Assembly: GCA_009760855.2 (NCBI GenBank) | Contig: WPIO01000134.1 | Location: 688,501 to 752,500, forward strand | DNA length: 64,000 nucleotides | Direction: 5' to 3' | Source of the DNA: Cristatella mucedo | Taxonomy: Eukaryota; Bryozoa; Phylactolaemata; Cristatellidae | In this document: piece by piece, positions 31,244 through 57,100 of the stretch | Numbering within the stretch: the stretch's first letter is position 1 | Layout of the letters: each line of letters starts with the position of its first letter | Translations under genes and position numbers: made by a program | The notes under the pieces: model-generated | The model's database searches: none | What the model saw: the letters and a program-made list of their open reading frames with translations, nothing else | What the model was told of the DNA's origin: nothing

Positions 31244-31654
31244 TTGTGGCCAGAGTGGTGTGGAAAGCAGCTGACAGTTTCTGACTAATGGACACTGGCT
31301 GCTGCAAGTACCGGATCGCTCTCTCTCTCTCTCTCTCACTCTGTCTTTCTGTCCACACAAGATCAGTGGTCTGGAGGCGCCAGAGCTCCCGTGCATGGCA
31401 GGCCAGTCTTGGTGCTCCTCTGGGTGGCAGGCATCTTAGCAGTGCCGATGGCAGAGCTCCAGCTCCAGCCGCGGCCGCCACATCTCGTCGTCGTCTGGAT
31501 TTCGGTGCTCCTTCGTCAGCCGAGCTGTGTAGAGCTGCCTGCCGGCCTTGCTGAGGCTCATACAAATACTATGCACTACAGCCTGTTTCTGCTCGCTAGG
31601 TATGCAGCTTTGCTTATCATTAGTGTTGGTCAACAGGACGGGCTTAGAAGGACT

Positions 31655-32005
31655 CAACAATGCCAGCATTTATAGTGCACAACTGAGGCCCAGGGCATGC
31701 GTGAGGCGGTTGTGCATTTATAGTGCACAGCTCCGGAGGGGGAAGGTGGCAGCGCATTTATAGTGCACAGCTAGAGCCCTGGGCACGTGGAAGGTGGCAG
31801 TGCATTTGGTGAGCCGTGATGGCATGCTAGGCAAGGCGGTTGCTTTTCACGGCCTCGATCCCAAGGTCGTGGGTTCGAATCCTGCGGTGGGCGATTCTTT
31901 ATAGCTGCTGCAAGTGGTGGGGATAGCCGTAAAGGCTCTTCTATCCTTAAACAAAGAGCTTGTTAAATCAGCTAGTACTACTACTATCTATAGTGCACAG
32001 CTAGG
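31655..32005. repeat. Minisatellite with CATTTATAGTGCACAGCT core, split by SINE B
   Basis: The core GCATTTATAGTGCACAGCT recurs at about 31669, 31709, 31752 and (split) 31800/31985, spaced roughly 40-50 bp apart with CCCAGGGCATG/GAAGGTGGCAG filler. The last unit is interrupted by SINE B at 31806-31988. Confidence 0.75.
31806..31988 (+). mobile_element. SINE B (tRNA-derived)
   Basis: The head GTGAGCCGTGATGGCATGCT and B-box-like GTCGTGGGTTCGAATCC are followed by GATAGCCGTAAAGGCTCTTC and AAATCAGCTAGTACTACTAC. It sits inside a unit of the surrounding minisatellite. Confidence 0.8.
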
Positions 32006-32041
32006 TATCTGGGTGTGTGTGTATGTGTGCTTGCGTTCGTG

Positions 32042-32045
<4 letters not shown>

Positions 32046-32124
<79 letters not shown>
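32046..32124. repeat. (GT)n microsatellite
   Basis: A GT run of about 79 bp, followed by three GTGTGTGTATGCTAG-type units to about 32165. Confidence 0.95.
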
Positions 32125-32127
<3 letters not shown>

Positions 32128-32169
32128 CTAGTGTGTGTGTATGCTAGTGTGTGTGTATGCTAGCGTGTG

Positions 32170-32875
32170 TGAGGTCGCAGTGCATTCAAAGGGCGAGATT
32201 TATACTGCACAAGGGAGCCGTCTGTGGACTGTGCCAAGCAGCCTTAATTTAGCCAGGTCTTTCATTAATGAGTGAGTGCACTGCCTCTGCCCGGCGACCT
32301 CTGTCCGTTGGCCATTGGCGTTTTTAGCGACATCAGTGCAGAGTTGTGGAGAGCCTGGAGCCAGGTGCTCTGCCATACAGTTTCGTCTGATTTCGGGCAG
32401 TCCTTGGGCTGAATGCCTTTGCTCGTGTGGCCCTCATTCTCAAAACTTCATCGTGCTTTGCATTATCCACGGCCCTAACTATATGTTCTGCTATGTCAGC
32501 AGTTGTGTGGCTGTCATGCCGTTTGCATTTTGACCGTTGATGCAGGAGGCAGATTTTTTCAAAGCTTAAGGCAAATACACCAATCAAACGTCCAGCTACC
32601 ATTGGAGGCCGCCTTCTCAAACTAAAGCCAAAGTGAACGGGCAATGCATTATCCTCAGTAAGGAGAAAATTCAGAAAAATTATGTATGCACAGTCAAGTA
32701 GGCCCACTGAGATGCAAAAGTCCTTAGTGAAAGTCGACGGATAAGCTCAACAGCTTGTTTTACCATCAGCCGATTGACTTTTCAAGTAACAGTACTGGAA
32801 ATATGCACCTGAGGGTTTGAGCTATTTTCTTACTTTTATAATTTAAAGATAAATGTGAAGCAGTAACTACCCATT
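32170..32875. other. Intergenic, nothing recognised
   Basis: Short open frames on both strands at 32276-32707 have no recognisable relatives. Confidence 0.3.
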
Positions 32876-33240
32876 AGCCGGCGGTGCCCTGTCCTGCCGG
32901 GTGGCAGGTGTAACCCTTGACTCCCGGTTGAGAATAAGGGACCACACGGCTTCCGAGTCTGTAATCACACCAGGGACTCAGAGCCACCGAAATGCTGGCT
33001 CGCATGCCGAGACCCGTCAGGTGAGCTTCGTTGCCCGGCCTCCAGCTGCCGAGAGTGCCGACCACGATAGGCTTCACTATGGCAGACCGGCAGCCAGCGG
33101 CCAGCAGTGACCGAACTAAGGCCTTGTATATGACAACCTTGTTCGGGGTGGCCACCACCAGGACCTCGGCGCTTCCATCGAATAGTAACGTCATGTCGAC
33201 GGTGACCACGCTTCTTTGGTGCCGTTGTCGATCACCAGGT
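32876..33240 (-). mobile_element. Possible R2/NeSL-type LINE fragment
   Basis: The - strand frame reads VTVDMTLLFDGSAEVLVVAT, KVVIYKALVRSLLAAG and KPIVVGTLGSWRPGN before a stop. The layout resembles the C-terminal region of LINE polyproteins with a restriction-like endonuclease: a hydrophobic V-D-V strand, a following K-Y-x-L helix and a V-G-x-L-G-x-W block. This is recognition by pattern only. No reverse transcriptase is visible nearby in the same family. Confidence 0.4.
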
Positions 33241-33329
33241 CCAGCTTGAGGGTTGGACCACTTACAAGCAGGTTGGTGCCACTGGAAAAGCCTCGATTAG
33301 GCACTCTAGGACCAGGCCGTGTCGTGGGA

Positions 33330-33789
<460 letters not shown>

Positions 33790-34278
33790 AGGTCTGCATT
33801 CCTAAGAAGGTTTTATACTTGCAGAAGCTCTTCACAATAGCCATCTGGACAACAACCTCAGGGCATGTGGCCACAGGTGGCCACGCAGATCTCGTTTCTG
33901 TAAATCGACTCACAGTCTATGCATGCTGAAGATGCTTAACCTTTTGGATTATAACAACAACGTTTATTCCTTTTCGTGCGCTTAAAAATGTGGTCATCCT
34001 CAAGTGCAGTTTTCATCATTTGTGGTTTGGCATCACTTCTGTGAAAAGGAGAGGGTGCTAATTCTGCATGATAATATTTTTTGCTGAAGCTTCCTTCGAT
34101 CATACATTTTCCCTTAGGCCACGGTACAGTGAGTGCATGCGTGCATGCCTGTCAGCTTGCAAAGCTACTCAAATTCACAATGTTTGCTTTAGACATAAGT
34201 ATTACTCCTGTGCTTGACGTATATAGTCCAATTTTCTTTTTAGGGGGACGAAAGTTCGTTTGGAACCAAAGTTGGAAT

Positions 34279-47926
<13,648 letters not shown>

Positions 47927-48098
47927 GCTGCAGCATGAACGAGTCCACAGGCTGCTGATAAAGTTAGCTTGCATTGCTAACTCCGAGCAATTGGGCTCGG
48001 AATTAGTATTCTGGCCAAAACTTACTGATCACTCATCAAGTGTTGTGTGCCGTGCTAAGAGCCCACTATCGTCTCGCTCGGTCTCATATATCTCGATC

Positions 48099-48104
48099 AA
48101 TAAA
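48099..48104 (+). terminator. GPS2 polyadenylation signal
   Basis: AATAAA lies 173 bases after the GPS2 stop codon and is the first such signal downstream. Confidence 0.65.
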
Positions 48105-49834
48105 ATGAATTCTTGTCGACATCACACGGCCAACAATCTGGAGCAGCATTTAATCAATAGTGGCCGAATACAAGACAGATAGAAAAAATAGCCTGTCTTT
48201 TTATAGTTAATCCAATCAAGGTTACCATGAACGACCCCTGCTCAGAAGGCAAGTCTCAAGCTTGCTAAAATCTTAGCCACCATATAGTGGCTGTTTTGCA
48301 GTAGTCGGCACTTGTTTTCACAAGTGTTGAGCTAGCAATCAGTATGCTGTCACGTATTCCTTCACATAAAAGCAGTCAAGCAATTTGTCAGGAGCCATTG
48401 CATCTAATCTACCCATGCGATACGTTTGGTATGGTCCTCTTCAACTAGATAACAACTCTAAAAGTCACATGCATGGTTTTTAAAAATATTTTTTACCACT
48501 GCTGCAAAGGAAGCACGATGGCTAGTGGTAGCAAGCTCAATGACAACAAGCGTAGTTTGTGTTAGGGTACCTCGCTATGCTCGAGCTAATTTATAGACTC
48601 ACTCTACAGGGCTTACTCCTACCCTCAATCCTCCCTAGTCAAAGCATCAAGCTATCCTCCCTTTCTGGTCTAGCTTTTTCTAACAGGTTTTTAGATTTAA
48701 GCAAACGGTAATTTCGGTGCATTCAGTGGGTGGGCAAAAAGTTAACTTGGCCATGCCATAGTGGCCATAACCAGTATACCATAATGGCCGTAAACGCGAT
48801 GGGAATGTTAGCATACTCCAAGAGCAAATGCCTCCTGGGTTTGACTCAGCGAACAGCTATGAGCAGCAACTAGTAACTCGTTCTTAAGCTGTCAAATTGC
48901 AAAGAATCCGTCGCACGTCTGACTATTGGAATGGCTGAGAGGCTGACTTTAGAGCTGCATTCATTTGAAAGGCTTCTACTGCTTAGCAAGCGATCCAGCT
49001 AGCAACACCTCTGGATCTAGTCTTGCAGTCGAGATACAAACCTTATCTTTATTTTTTTGCGGTAGTGCTTGGAATTAATACATTAGGTGACCGACCGAGC
49101 AGTTGGTCCGGTTCGTTATTATGGGGCAAGCAGACCAGTCTGGTTTATTCAGTTGTTTGTCTGCCCCCTTTTAAGGAAGATTTCACTGCCTGGCTTGCTG
49201 GCTCCCGAGTGAATCCGAGCGAATTGGATAACGGCTCACCTTGCAAAGAGCCCGGCCATTAGTCTTGTTTAGTGCAACAGTTTGATCACTGCTCAATGAC
49301 AGTGACCATTTGGTGGTTTTGTATCACCTGCCGGCTGAAGAAGCAGAATTCGAAATGCTGTGCCAATGCTTTTTCAAATGACTTGGTGCCAAACAGTCTT
49401 TGATCCGTTGAAGGAGCCCGATGACAGAGTGAGACTGCAATCTTGGTGCTACTAGAGGCAGCCCCAGTGCTCTGCATTAGGTGCTCCGCAAAACTGCTCT
49501 CATTCCCTAGCGAGCATACTCAGAGCAGAGAGTAGCGTGGATAGGATGGCACAGCACCCGGAGGACTGTAGTAGCCATAGCAGCTCAGCGCTATGGAAAA
49601 TATGCAAAGTATGGGAACCAAGGCCGACGGCGAGATCCTGATGACGCCTTGAAAGGAGCTAGCCGTGAAACAGTTGGAATCCTACAGGCGGCAATCCTAC
49701 GCTGCAGCAATCAAAACGTCCCACGGTCAAATGACCATGATTCCGATAAAGACGGCTGACAAGCACTGGGTTCTGCTAATTCGTTGGTACAAAAATAGTC
49801 CATCAAAAAGTACTTGTTTTACTTGAAACTAGCG
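48105..49834. other. Intergenic between convergent genes, nothing recognised
   Basis: GPS2 and the large - strand gene converge here. Faint similarity to the L2 3' UTR occurs near 48500-48570 (CTGCTGCAAAGGAAGC, then GGCTAGTGGTAGCAAG) but is too weak to call. No gene was recognised. Confidence 0.35.
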
Positions 49835-49840
49835 TTTATT
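49835..49840 (-). terminator. Candidate poly(A) signal of the large - strand gene
   Basis: AATAAA on the - strand lies about 1.27 kb beyond the stop codon at 51107. If used, the 3' UTR would include the (TA)n tract. No closer signal was noticed. Confidence 0.35.
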
Positions 49841-49974
49841 GCACATCTCCGAGCGACGATGCAAGTGCCAAGCGCTAGACACCGAAACACTGAGAATCCG
49901 AGGCCATGTCGTTTGCTACAATGCATACGACAACATTCATAAATATGTACCTTGCCTATATGTACATGTGCAAG

Positions 49975-50007
49975 TATATATACATACACATATGTATACA
50001 CACAAAT

Positions 50008-50081
<74 letters not shown>

Positions 50082-50092
50082 GCACACACACA
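49975..50092. repeat. (CA)n/(TA)n compound microsatellite
   Basis: CA-rich flanks surround a 60-bp pure TA run (50021-50080). Confidence 0.95.
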
Positions 50093-51106
50093 TCACATGT
50101 GAAGCTAGCACTAGCATTAAGTGACTCGGCCCAAGCCGTGGCCTTAGCGCAGGGGGCATGATCAGCCAGCAGCGCGACCGAGCAATAAAACACGTGTAAG
50201 ATCGCGACCGGAAACTGCGTAATGAGAGCAGTCGGCACGAGCAGCAGCAGCATAATGGCTGCACATAGATGCGAATAAGTCCAGAACCGGGCTGTCCAAA
50301 ATCCACGTCTGCAGCAACTCGTCAAGCACCTCGCGATGCCCTCGCCTCCTGTCAGTGAGTTACAGCAGTTCCTTCTTCGGCCCACACTTGTCGACTAAAA
50401 CGGTAGAATGTGCACAAGTTGAATACACGGCCCAACCATACAACAGTAGAATGAAATTAGGAGCATCAAAGATGTGGAGCAAAAAAAAAGCGAGCACGGA
50501 GACAGGACAGAAAATGTGGCAAAGCCAAACGACTGCAAAACAGGGACGACATACCGCACGAGAGGAACATGAAAGCAAATACCTGCATTCCCCGACATAT
50601 TGAAAAGTGCGACGCGGCACAGAAGACGGCATGCAAAATGCGAGGTCAAACTGCATGCAGTTCAAAAGTTCAAACAGGCACCTGCCCGAGCGACAGGACG
50701 CCATCTCGCAACGAAGGTCACAACACGGCTACACATCCAAAGCAGAAAAAAATGTTGAAATTTCGCACGTGCAAGGAACGAGGCAGCACAACTACCGGTG
50801 GCTCGCAGTGTAACTAAAAATAGCACGAACAAAGGCAGAGTGATCGTGCGCAGGTACGTCAGCGCCATGCAGCCACGCTCAGTCACCGACTGCCCGAGTT
50901 GGTGCAGGAATGCAACTACACGGAATGCAACTACAAACGACAGCCCGGCTCGAATGGGGAGCACGATAGGCCACATTTGCTGCAGGCTGCAACAGCTTGC
51001 CTTGCCGGCCACCGAACGTCAGACGACAGCTCATTCACTGACTGCCACGCTAAAGAACAGGACCGAACCGAGGGCCACGCGTGCATGCGTGCGGCGGTGC
51101 GCTCAA

Positions 51107-54100
51107 TCAAAGCACACTGAGCACGCGCGTGGAACGAGCGGCTTGACGAAGCCAAGCGGTGCCAAGCAGCCGGCCCGACGAGGCTGCTGCTGCCAACAAC
51201 AACAACAACGGCGACGACAACGGTGAAAGCGGTGGCACAGCAGAGAAACGCTGGAGTGGTTGGCTGATTGATGCGGATCGAGGCTCGGACGGTCGCGAAG
51301 GGCTGTAGACAGATGATGGATGATCGCCGTCGCTACCTTCTTCTTCTGCTTTATCCTCACTGCGCTCCTCGACAGGTTGGTCGACGGGAGCGTGACCGTC
51401 AGCGACTGTCGCCGGCGGCGAGGCAGTCGTCGCAGGCACGTCGTCGCTCGGCGGCAGCTGCTGCTTCGGCAGCCCCGAGCCGGCATCGGTGGGCGTGGTG
51501 GCCAGCAGCCGTCTGCTGGCGCGCTCCGCTTCCAGCTCGGCCATGGTGAACACTTTCTGCCTGGGCTCGTACCGGTAGTCGGACACGTAGGCAGCAGCGA
51601 CGGTCATCGAACGCGAGGCCGACGAAACAGCAGCGACAGCTGCTGCGGCAGACTTGTGCTCGACGTCGGCATCTCCCTCCACTTCTCCTCCGTCGTCGGC
51701 GGCAGCGGCGCATGGTTCCTCGTCAGACCGCAATGGGCAGAACGCATCCGAGAAGGGATTCAGCGACTGCGGATAGGCTTGGTGGAACGACACGCTCATT
51801 TGGCCGAAGCCGCACTCAGCCAAGAGCGTGTCTGTCCCCACATCTCGCTCCAACGATGTCACGGCAGCGGTGGCTTCGTTCATCGCTTGCACTTCTCTCG
51901 CGATGGACGCGTGCTCGGTCTGCTGCTGCTTCTGTGGCTCTGCACTGCCACCTCGGCGCAGCAGCAGCAGCGGCGGCAGCGGCACAGCGGAGGCGCTGCC
52001 GCGCCACTCGCGATTCGCCTCGAGAGATCTCCTGGCGAACTCGAGGCGCGCCAGCTCCATCACGTCAAGGTCAGCCTCGGCCGGCCCTGCCGCCGAGCCG
52101 GCGCTGCCGCCTCTCGGCCATCCACCCTCGACGGGATCGCTGACGATGGCGGCTGAGCTGTACGGGGCGGTCAAGACGTCATCAGCAACGATCTGCTCGC
52201 CTATGATGCTCGCGACGTCAAAGTCGCGCGCAGTCGGCGCCGCTGTCGCGAGCGCGCTCCGAGGCGGCGGCGGCAGCTGCTGCCCCTGCGGCCGCCGAGA
52301 CTGCTGCTCGGTTTCCATCGAGTCGGTCGACCAGTGCATGAGGTCGGCGCTCGCAGCACCCGGCTCGGCTGCGGACAGCTCCGGCAAGAAGGCTTCGACG
52401 TTATGCGACGCTTCCAATATGATCGCCTCGATATCGTCGTGAAGCTGAGACGCAGCGGCGTCGGCGAGCGTCTCGGAAAGGAGTCTCGCTTCGGACTCAC
52501 GCTGGGCACTCACGCCAGCTTCATCCGCCCGACGCATGCCGGGGGTGGAGTGGTCGAGTCCTTCGGCGGTCGCAGCATCGGTGGCCGCAGCCGATGGCGA
52601 TGATGACGATGCCGCAGACGCTGCCGCCGACATGCTGACCAGAACAAGGCGACCGCTTCTGATCTCGAAGGCCACGCCGTCGGCAGGCCTCGAAGCAGCC
52701 GGCGGCTGCGACGGCATGGGAGGCGACAGCGCTGCGCTGCCGCCTCCTCCATCGTCGGCGGCTTCCAGCAGCAGCAGCTCGCCCGACTCGAGGCTTGCCA
52801 CCACCTTGAGCGCCTCGCGCTCGACCTCGTCGCACGTCGCGATGTCTTTCTCGACAATCTCGAACTCTTCGAGAGAACACAGGGAGCTTCGCTTGGCAGC
52901 GGCTGCTGCTTCGGCATCTAACGTCGAAGGCTCGAAGCAGCCACGGATTCTGGCAGCCACGACTCGGCGAGAGCGCGGCGGCGAGAATGGCGCATGCGGC
53001 GAGCCCTCGGAGCAGCAGGCGCTGCCGCCGGGCGGTGACACGTGCCGGCGCGGCGTGGACGGCGAGCCGGCGGCGCTCGGCTGTGGCGGGCGCTCGGCCT
53101 CGCGCTCGAGCGTTTCGAACTCGCACAGAGACGACATGGAGATGGCGTCCGGCTCTTTGACCTTGGCGGTGGTGGCAGCCACGCTGGCACCGTCAACGTC
53201 GCCGCACGGCGACATGGCCGGCGCGTCCGACGTGGGCGTGCTGGCCGCGTCGAGCTGCAGCAGCAGCGGTAACGGCTCGGGCGCATCGACGTCGCCGAAG
53301 GCGTGCCGCATTGCGTCGTCGCCCAGGAAACTCGAGTGAACCGAAGATGTCATCGACGAAGTGAAGTCGGCAAGCCGGTCGTCGTCGTCGCGGCACGCAG
53401 CTTCACCCTCGTCCTGCGCTGCGTCGGTCGGCATGACGACGGTCGCATAGCTATCGACGCTCGAGATCTCCATCTCGTCGTCAAGGCTGTGCGCGTCGGC
53501 CTCGGCAGCCTCGGCGACACCACCACTCGGTGCGGGCCGTGGCGAGACTGCCGCCCGCCGCTCGGATGTGCCGTCGGTGGTTGGCTCGCCGTGGGCGTGC
53601 TCCATCAGCTCCTGAAGGACCAAGTCGACGTAGTGCGCGTGTGTGGCCAGGTCCCTGCCGGCGGAGGGTGCCGGGTTCAGGGTGGAGCCGGTGGCAGCGT
53701 GGTTCTCGAAGGCGTGCGCGGAAGCTTGCTCGCCGAGCGCGGCGGCGGTAACCAGTTCGTCGTCCTCGGGCCGGTCAGACGAGCAGTCGCTCTCCGATAC
53801 CTCCTCGACCGCCGACAGCTGCCTCTCGTGATACAGGCCGTACGCTGCGCTCACCATGTCCAAAATGGCGGCCTCCTCCTGATCATCGTCGTCGTCGTCC
53901 AGCCGATCGTAGATGATCATGCCGTCGTTGTCATTGCTTTCGCCGTCGGCCGGCCGGTCCCATCTGTACCGCTGCTGCTCGCCGTCGTCCGGCTCGCTGT
54001 CGGCCTCCGGGCGGCTTCGCGGGCTGCAGACGACGTCGTCTGACAGCCTCACAATGACACCGCTTTCCGAAGCGCATGCATCGACCACTGATTTGCGCGA

Positions 54101-57100
54101 GGCCGAGGCGATCGGGGCATCCGGCAGCGGCCATGCATCGTCGAGGGCGGTGCCACTCTGCGCCTGAATAACCTCGTCTGCGACCGTCGATGCATCCAAA
54201 CTGTGGCTCACTTTGATCCAGTCCGAATCGTCGTACTCGTCGACAGCGCTCGAGGCTGCTTCTGCCTCGTCGCTACCGTCGGGTGGGTGGAGCACAGCGA
54301 CGCTGTCATCGATTGCCGAGCCGCCGCACTCGTCTTCCAGCTTTTGCAGCTCGAGACCGTCGTCGAGGTCGGCATCGTCTTCCTGCGCACTGCCGTCGCC
54401 GAAGGCAGTGCCGAGCTCGTCATAGAGCGAGACGGCGCTGCGCACGGCGTCTCCTGTCGCCGACGACCGCCGCTCCGACTGGAACTCAGAGTCACTCTCA
54501 GGGGGCGATAGGTCGCCGCCAAATCCGCTTTCCGCTGGATGCTCGGCGGGCGCCGGCGATGCAGGTCGTGTTTCGCACTCGCCAGAGCTCGTCATCACCT
54601 TCCATTCGCCGCTGCCTGCCGCCGCCGGCGACGGCGGCGGCAGGCAGCTGTCAGCCATCGCTTCCTCGAGCAATCGTCTCGTGCAATCCTCGGCCGAGCT
54701 GCCGCATGCCACGATGCCACTTGCCACCTCCGCCGCATCGTCACTCGGGTCAGTATAAGGAGCGACGGCGGTCTCACTGGCTGTGAGCAGCGCAGGCGAC
54801 GACGGTACTTCATCGCGGGCCCGGCCTTCCGCAGCGTCTGCCTGCTCGCCAACCTGTCTTTGGTCGGAGCCGCCCTCATCGCAGCCCGCCCGAGCGGGCG
54901 AGCGAGATGCGACCTCGCCACCGCTGGGAGCTGCTGGCTCGGCTGTGATGACACGCTCGTCGCCATTCCCGTCGTTCTCAAAATTCTCGTCGTAGTCGTC
55001 TATGCTGCGACCGGACAGCTCTTGGTCGCTGTCGTCGCCCTCATCGCGGCACGTGAGCGACGGCTCCTGGTCGTCCGGCTGACCACTCCTCTGCGGCCGC
55101 GGCCGCCCGAATTGCGCAGACACCGCTCCTACGAAGCATGCGTCGCGAGACGGCGATGCATCGCTGCTCGGGTAGTCCTCGGGCGTGATGGACAGGCCGA
55201 ACGACTCAGGCGTGTGCACGCTTCCGTATTCCGCCGCCGAGCAGTCGAACAGCTCAGCCAGATAGGGCGCGACGGCCAGCACGGCCGAAGCGGCGACGGC
55301 AGAATGGTCCTTTGTCGCCACTGCTGCCGAGGCCGAGTCAGGCGGCTGCTGGTGGCGCTTCTGGTGATGATCTTGCGGCCGCGAGTCTCCGTCGTTGTCG
55401 TCGTCGCTCGGCCACGAGGCCTCGGTAGCGCTGACGGGCGCGCTGACGTGCCTCTGCACTTCCACCGACGCGTAGCTGCCGGCGCTGTCGGCGCAGCTGC
55501 CGCGAGCAGCGGGCAGTCTGCTCTCGCCTCCATCGAGTGCCGCCGACGAACGGCTTCTCAGCTTCCAGTCCTCGTAAAAAACGTCGTCCGACATGCTGCT
55601 CGACATCGTGCAGCCGCCGGCAGCGTCGGCGCTGGCGGAAGACGGACCCGTGCCGACGGCGGACGCAGTTGCCGACGGGAGCGTGACGACACGCTCGCAG
55701 GCCACCGCAAACTCGACGACCTCTCCACTCTGCACCAGGTAGGTGGCTGAGGCAAGGCTCGCTTCCGTCGCAGCTGACACAACAGAGTCGTCGCTTGGCT
55801 GCCGATGCTGTGACGACGGACCACTGTCCGCCGGTGGCGGCGTGTGGCAGCCGGCTGCCGCCTCCACCGAGAACGGTCGATCGTGGTCCGACGCAGGCAG
55901 CTGCGGGTCGCCGCAGCATGTCGGCTGCCAGCTGCCGTCAGCGCTGCCGCTGGCGGATCGAGGCAGGTTCGTGCTCGCAAGCTCGACGTCGTCGTCGTCA
56001 TACTCGACGGCTCGTCCGAAGTCTCGGGCAAACGAGCGCTCACTGCTGCTATCTGCGTCCATGACCCGAATGGTCACCGAGTGACTACCGTGCGGCTGCC
56101 GAGGCGCCGACCTCCAGTCAGAATCCTCGGCTGCCGTGTCAGGCTCGCTTGCCTCAGAGGAAGCAGCAGCCGTCAGGTCCCGCTCAGCCAGGCTAGCGAT
56201 GCACCCGCCGCTCTCGGCACGCTCGTCGTACAGGCTTTGCTCGCTGCGATGCGACTCGTCCTCTGCCGGGCCGGCATTGGCAGGCATTCCGTCCTGATGG
56301 CCATCTACTAAAGCGTGGCTAATCGGTGAGCCATCTTCAGCTATGGCCACCTTCGGCAAGAAGCCACGCGCGGAGCTCTGCTCGCTGCCTTCCTGCCCTG
56401 AGTCATCGCCTCGAAGCTCACGCCCTTCTTCTATGTCGTCGCTCTTGTGCACCTCCTCGTCGCGTTCGTACACACGTTCCTCAGCACATTCGTGCGCTCT
56501 AATGTGGCCGCCCTGGATGATCGCTGCTGCTATGTCGCGCTCGCGCTCTTCCACATCACAACCGTGCGCATCTTCGAGATCGCCAGTTTTCTCGTCTCGT
56601 GCATGGCGGCTATCCTTGGCGCACTCATGCGCTCCCTCGTGGCTCTCGAGCCCTCCTTCGTGACACACCTCGTCACGGGCGTCATCATCATCGCCGGGAG
56701 CGCTGTCGTGAGCTGCTAGCAGCAACCCGGTCTCCACTGCTTCTGCGCTGCTGCCGCTGCTCTCGCGAGCGCCAATCAGGTCGCTGGCCACCAGGCACCG
56801 CTGCATCTCATCGACTTGCTTGCTCTCCCAACGGAGGCGCCTGAGCGAGGCACTGCTGCTGGCCTCATCGTCGGCGGCGGCATCCAGGGCGTCACTCGTC
56901 GCAGCCTCTTCTGCGTCCGCAAATGCGAGAGCGTTGGCGAAGCCGCCGCTTCGCGCGCCTTCATCGGTCGCGCTCGCTGACGGACAGCTGTTCATCATGG
57001 AATGATTGGGTGGGCACAGCGACGGGCTGCCGTCTGTGCCGCCCAGTCCTGAGTCGCCACCGCTCAGGCCGAGGCCCAACTCGGCACGCTGCTGCACGTC

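Noticed and set aside
49819-50385. A 188-aa - strand frame with a hydrophobic stretch downstream of the giant exon
   Set aside because: It reads through a (TA)n microsatellite, and its hydrophobicity follows from pyrimidine-rich sequence. No donor in the giant exon clearly splices to it. It is probably 3' UTR.
51107-51200. Leu/Ala-rich C-terminus of the giant protein as a KASH or tail-anchor segment
   Set aside because: The hydrophobic run is broken by charged residues, and no KASH-type PPPX end is present.
54539-55750. A 403-aa + strand frame, and several others, opposite the giant exon
   Set aside because: They are antisense shadows of the GC-rich - strand frame, Arg/Ala-rich, without splice support.
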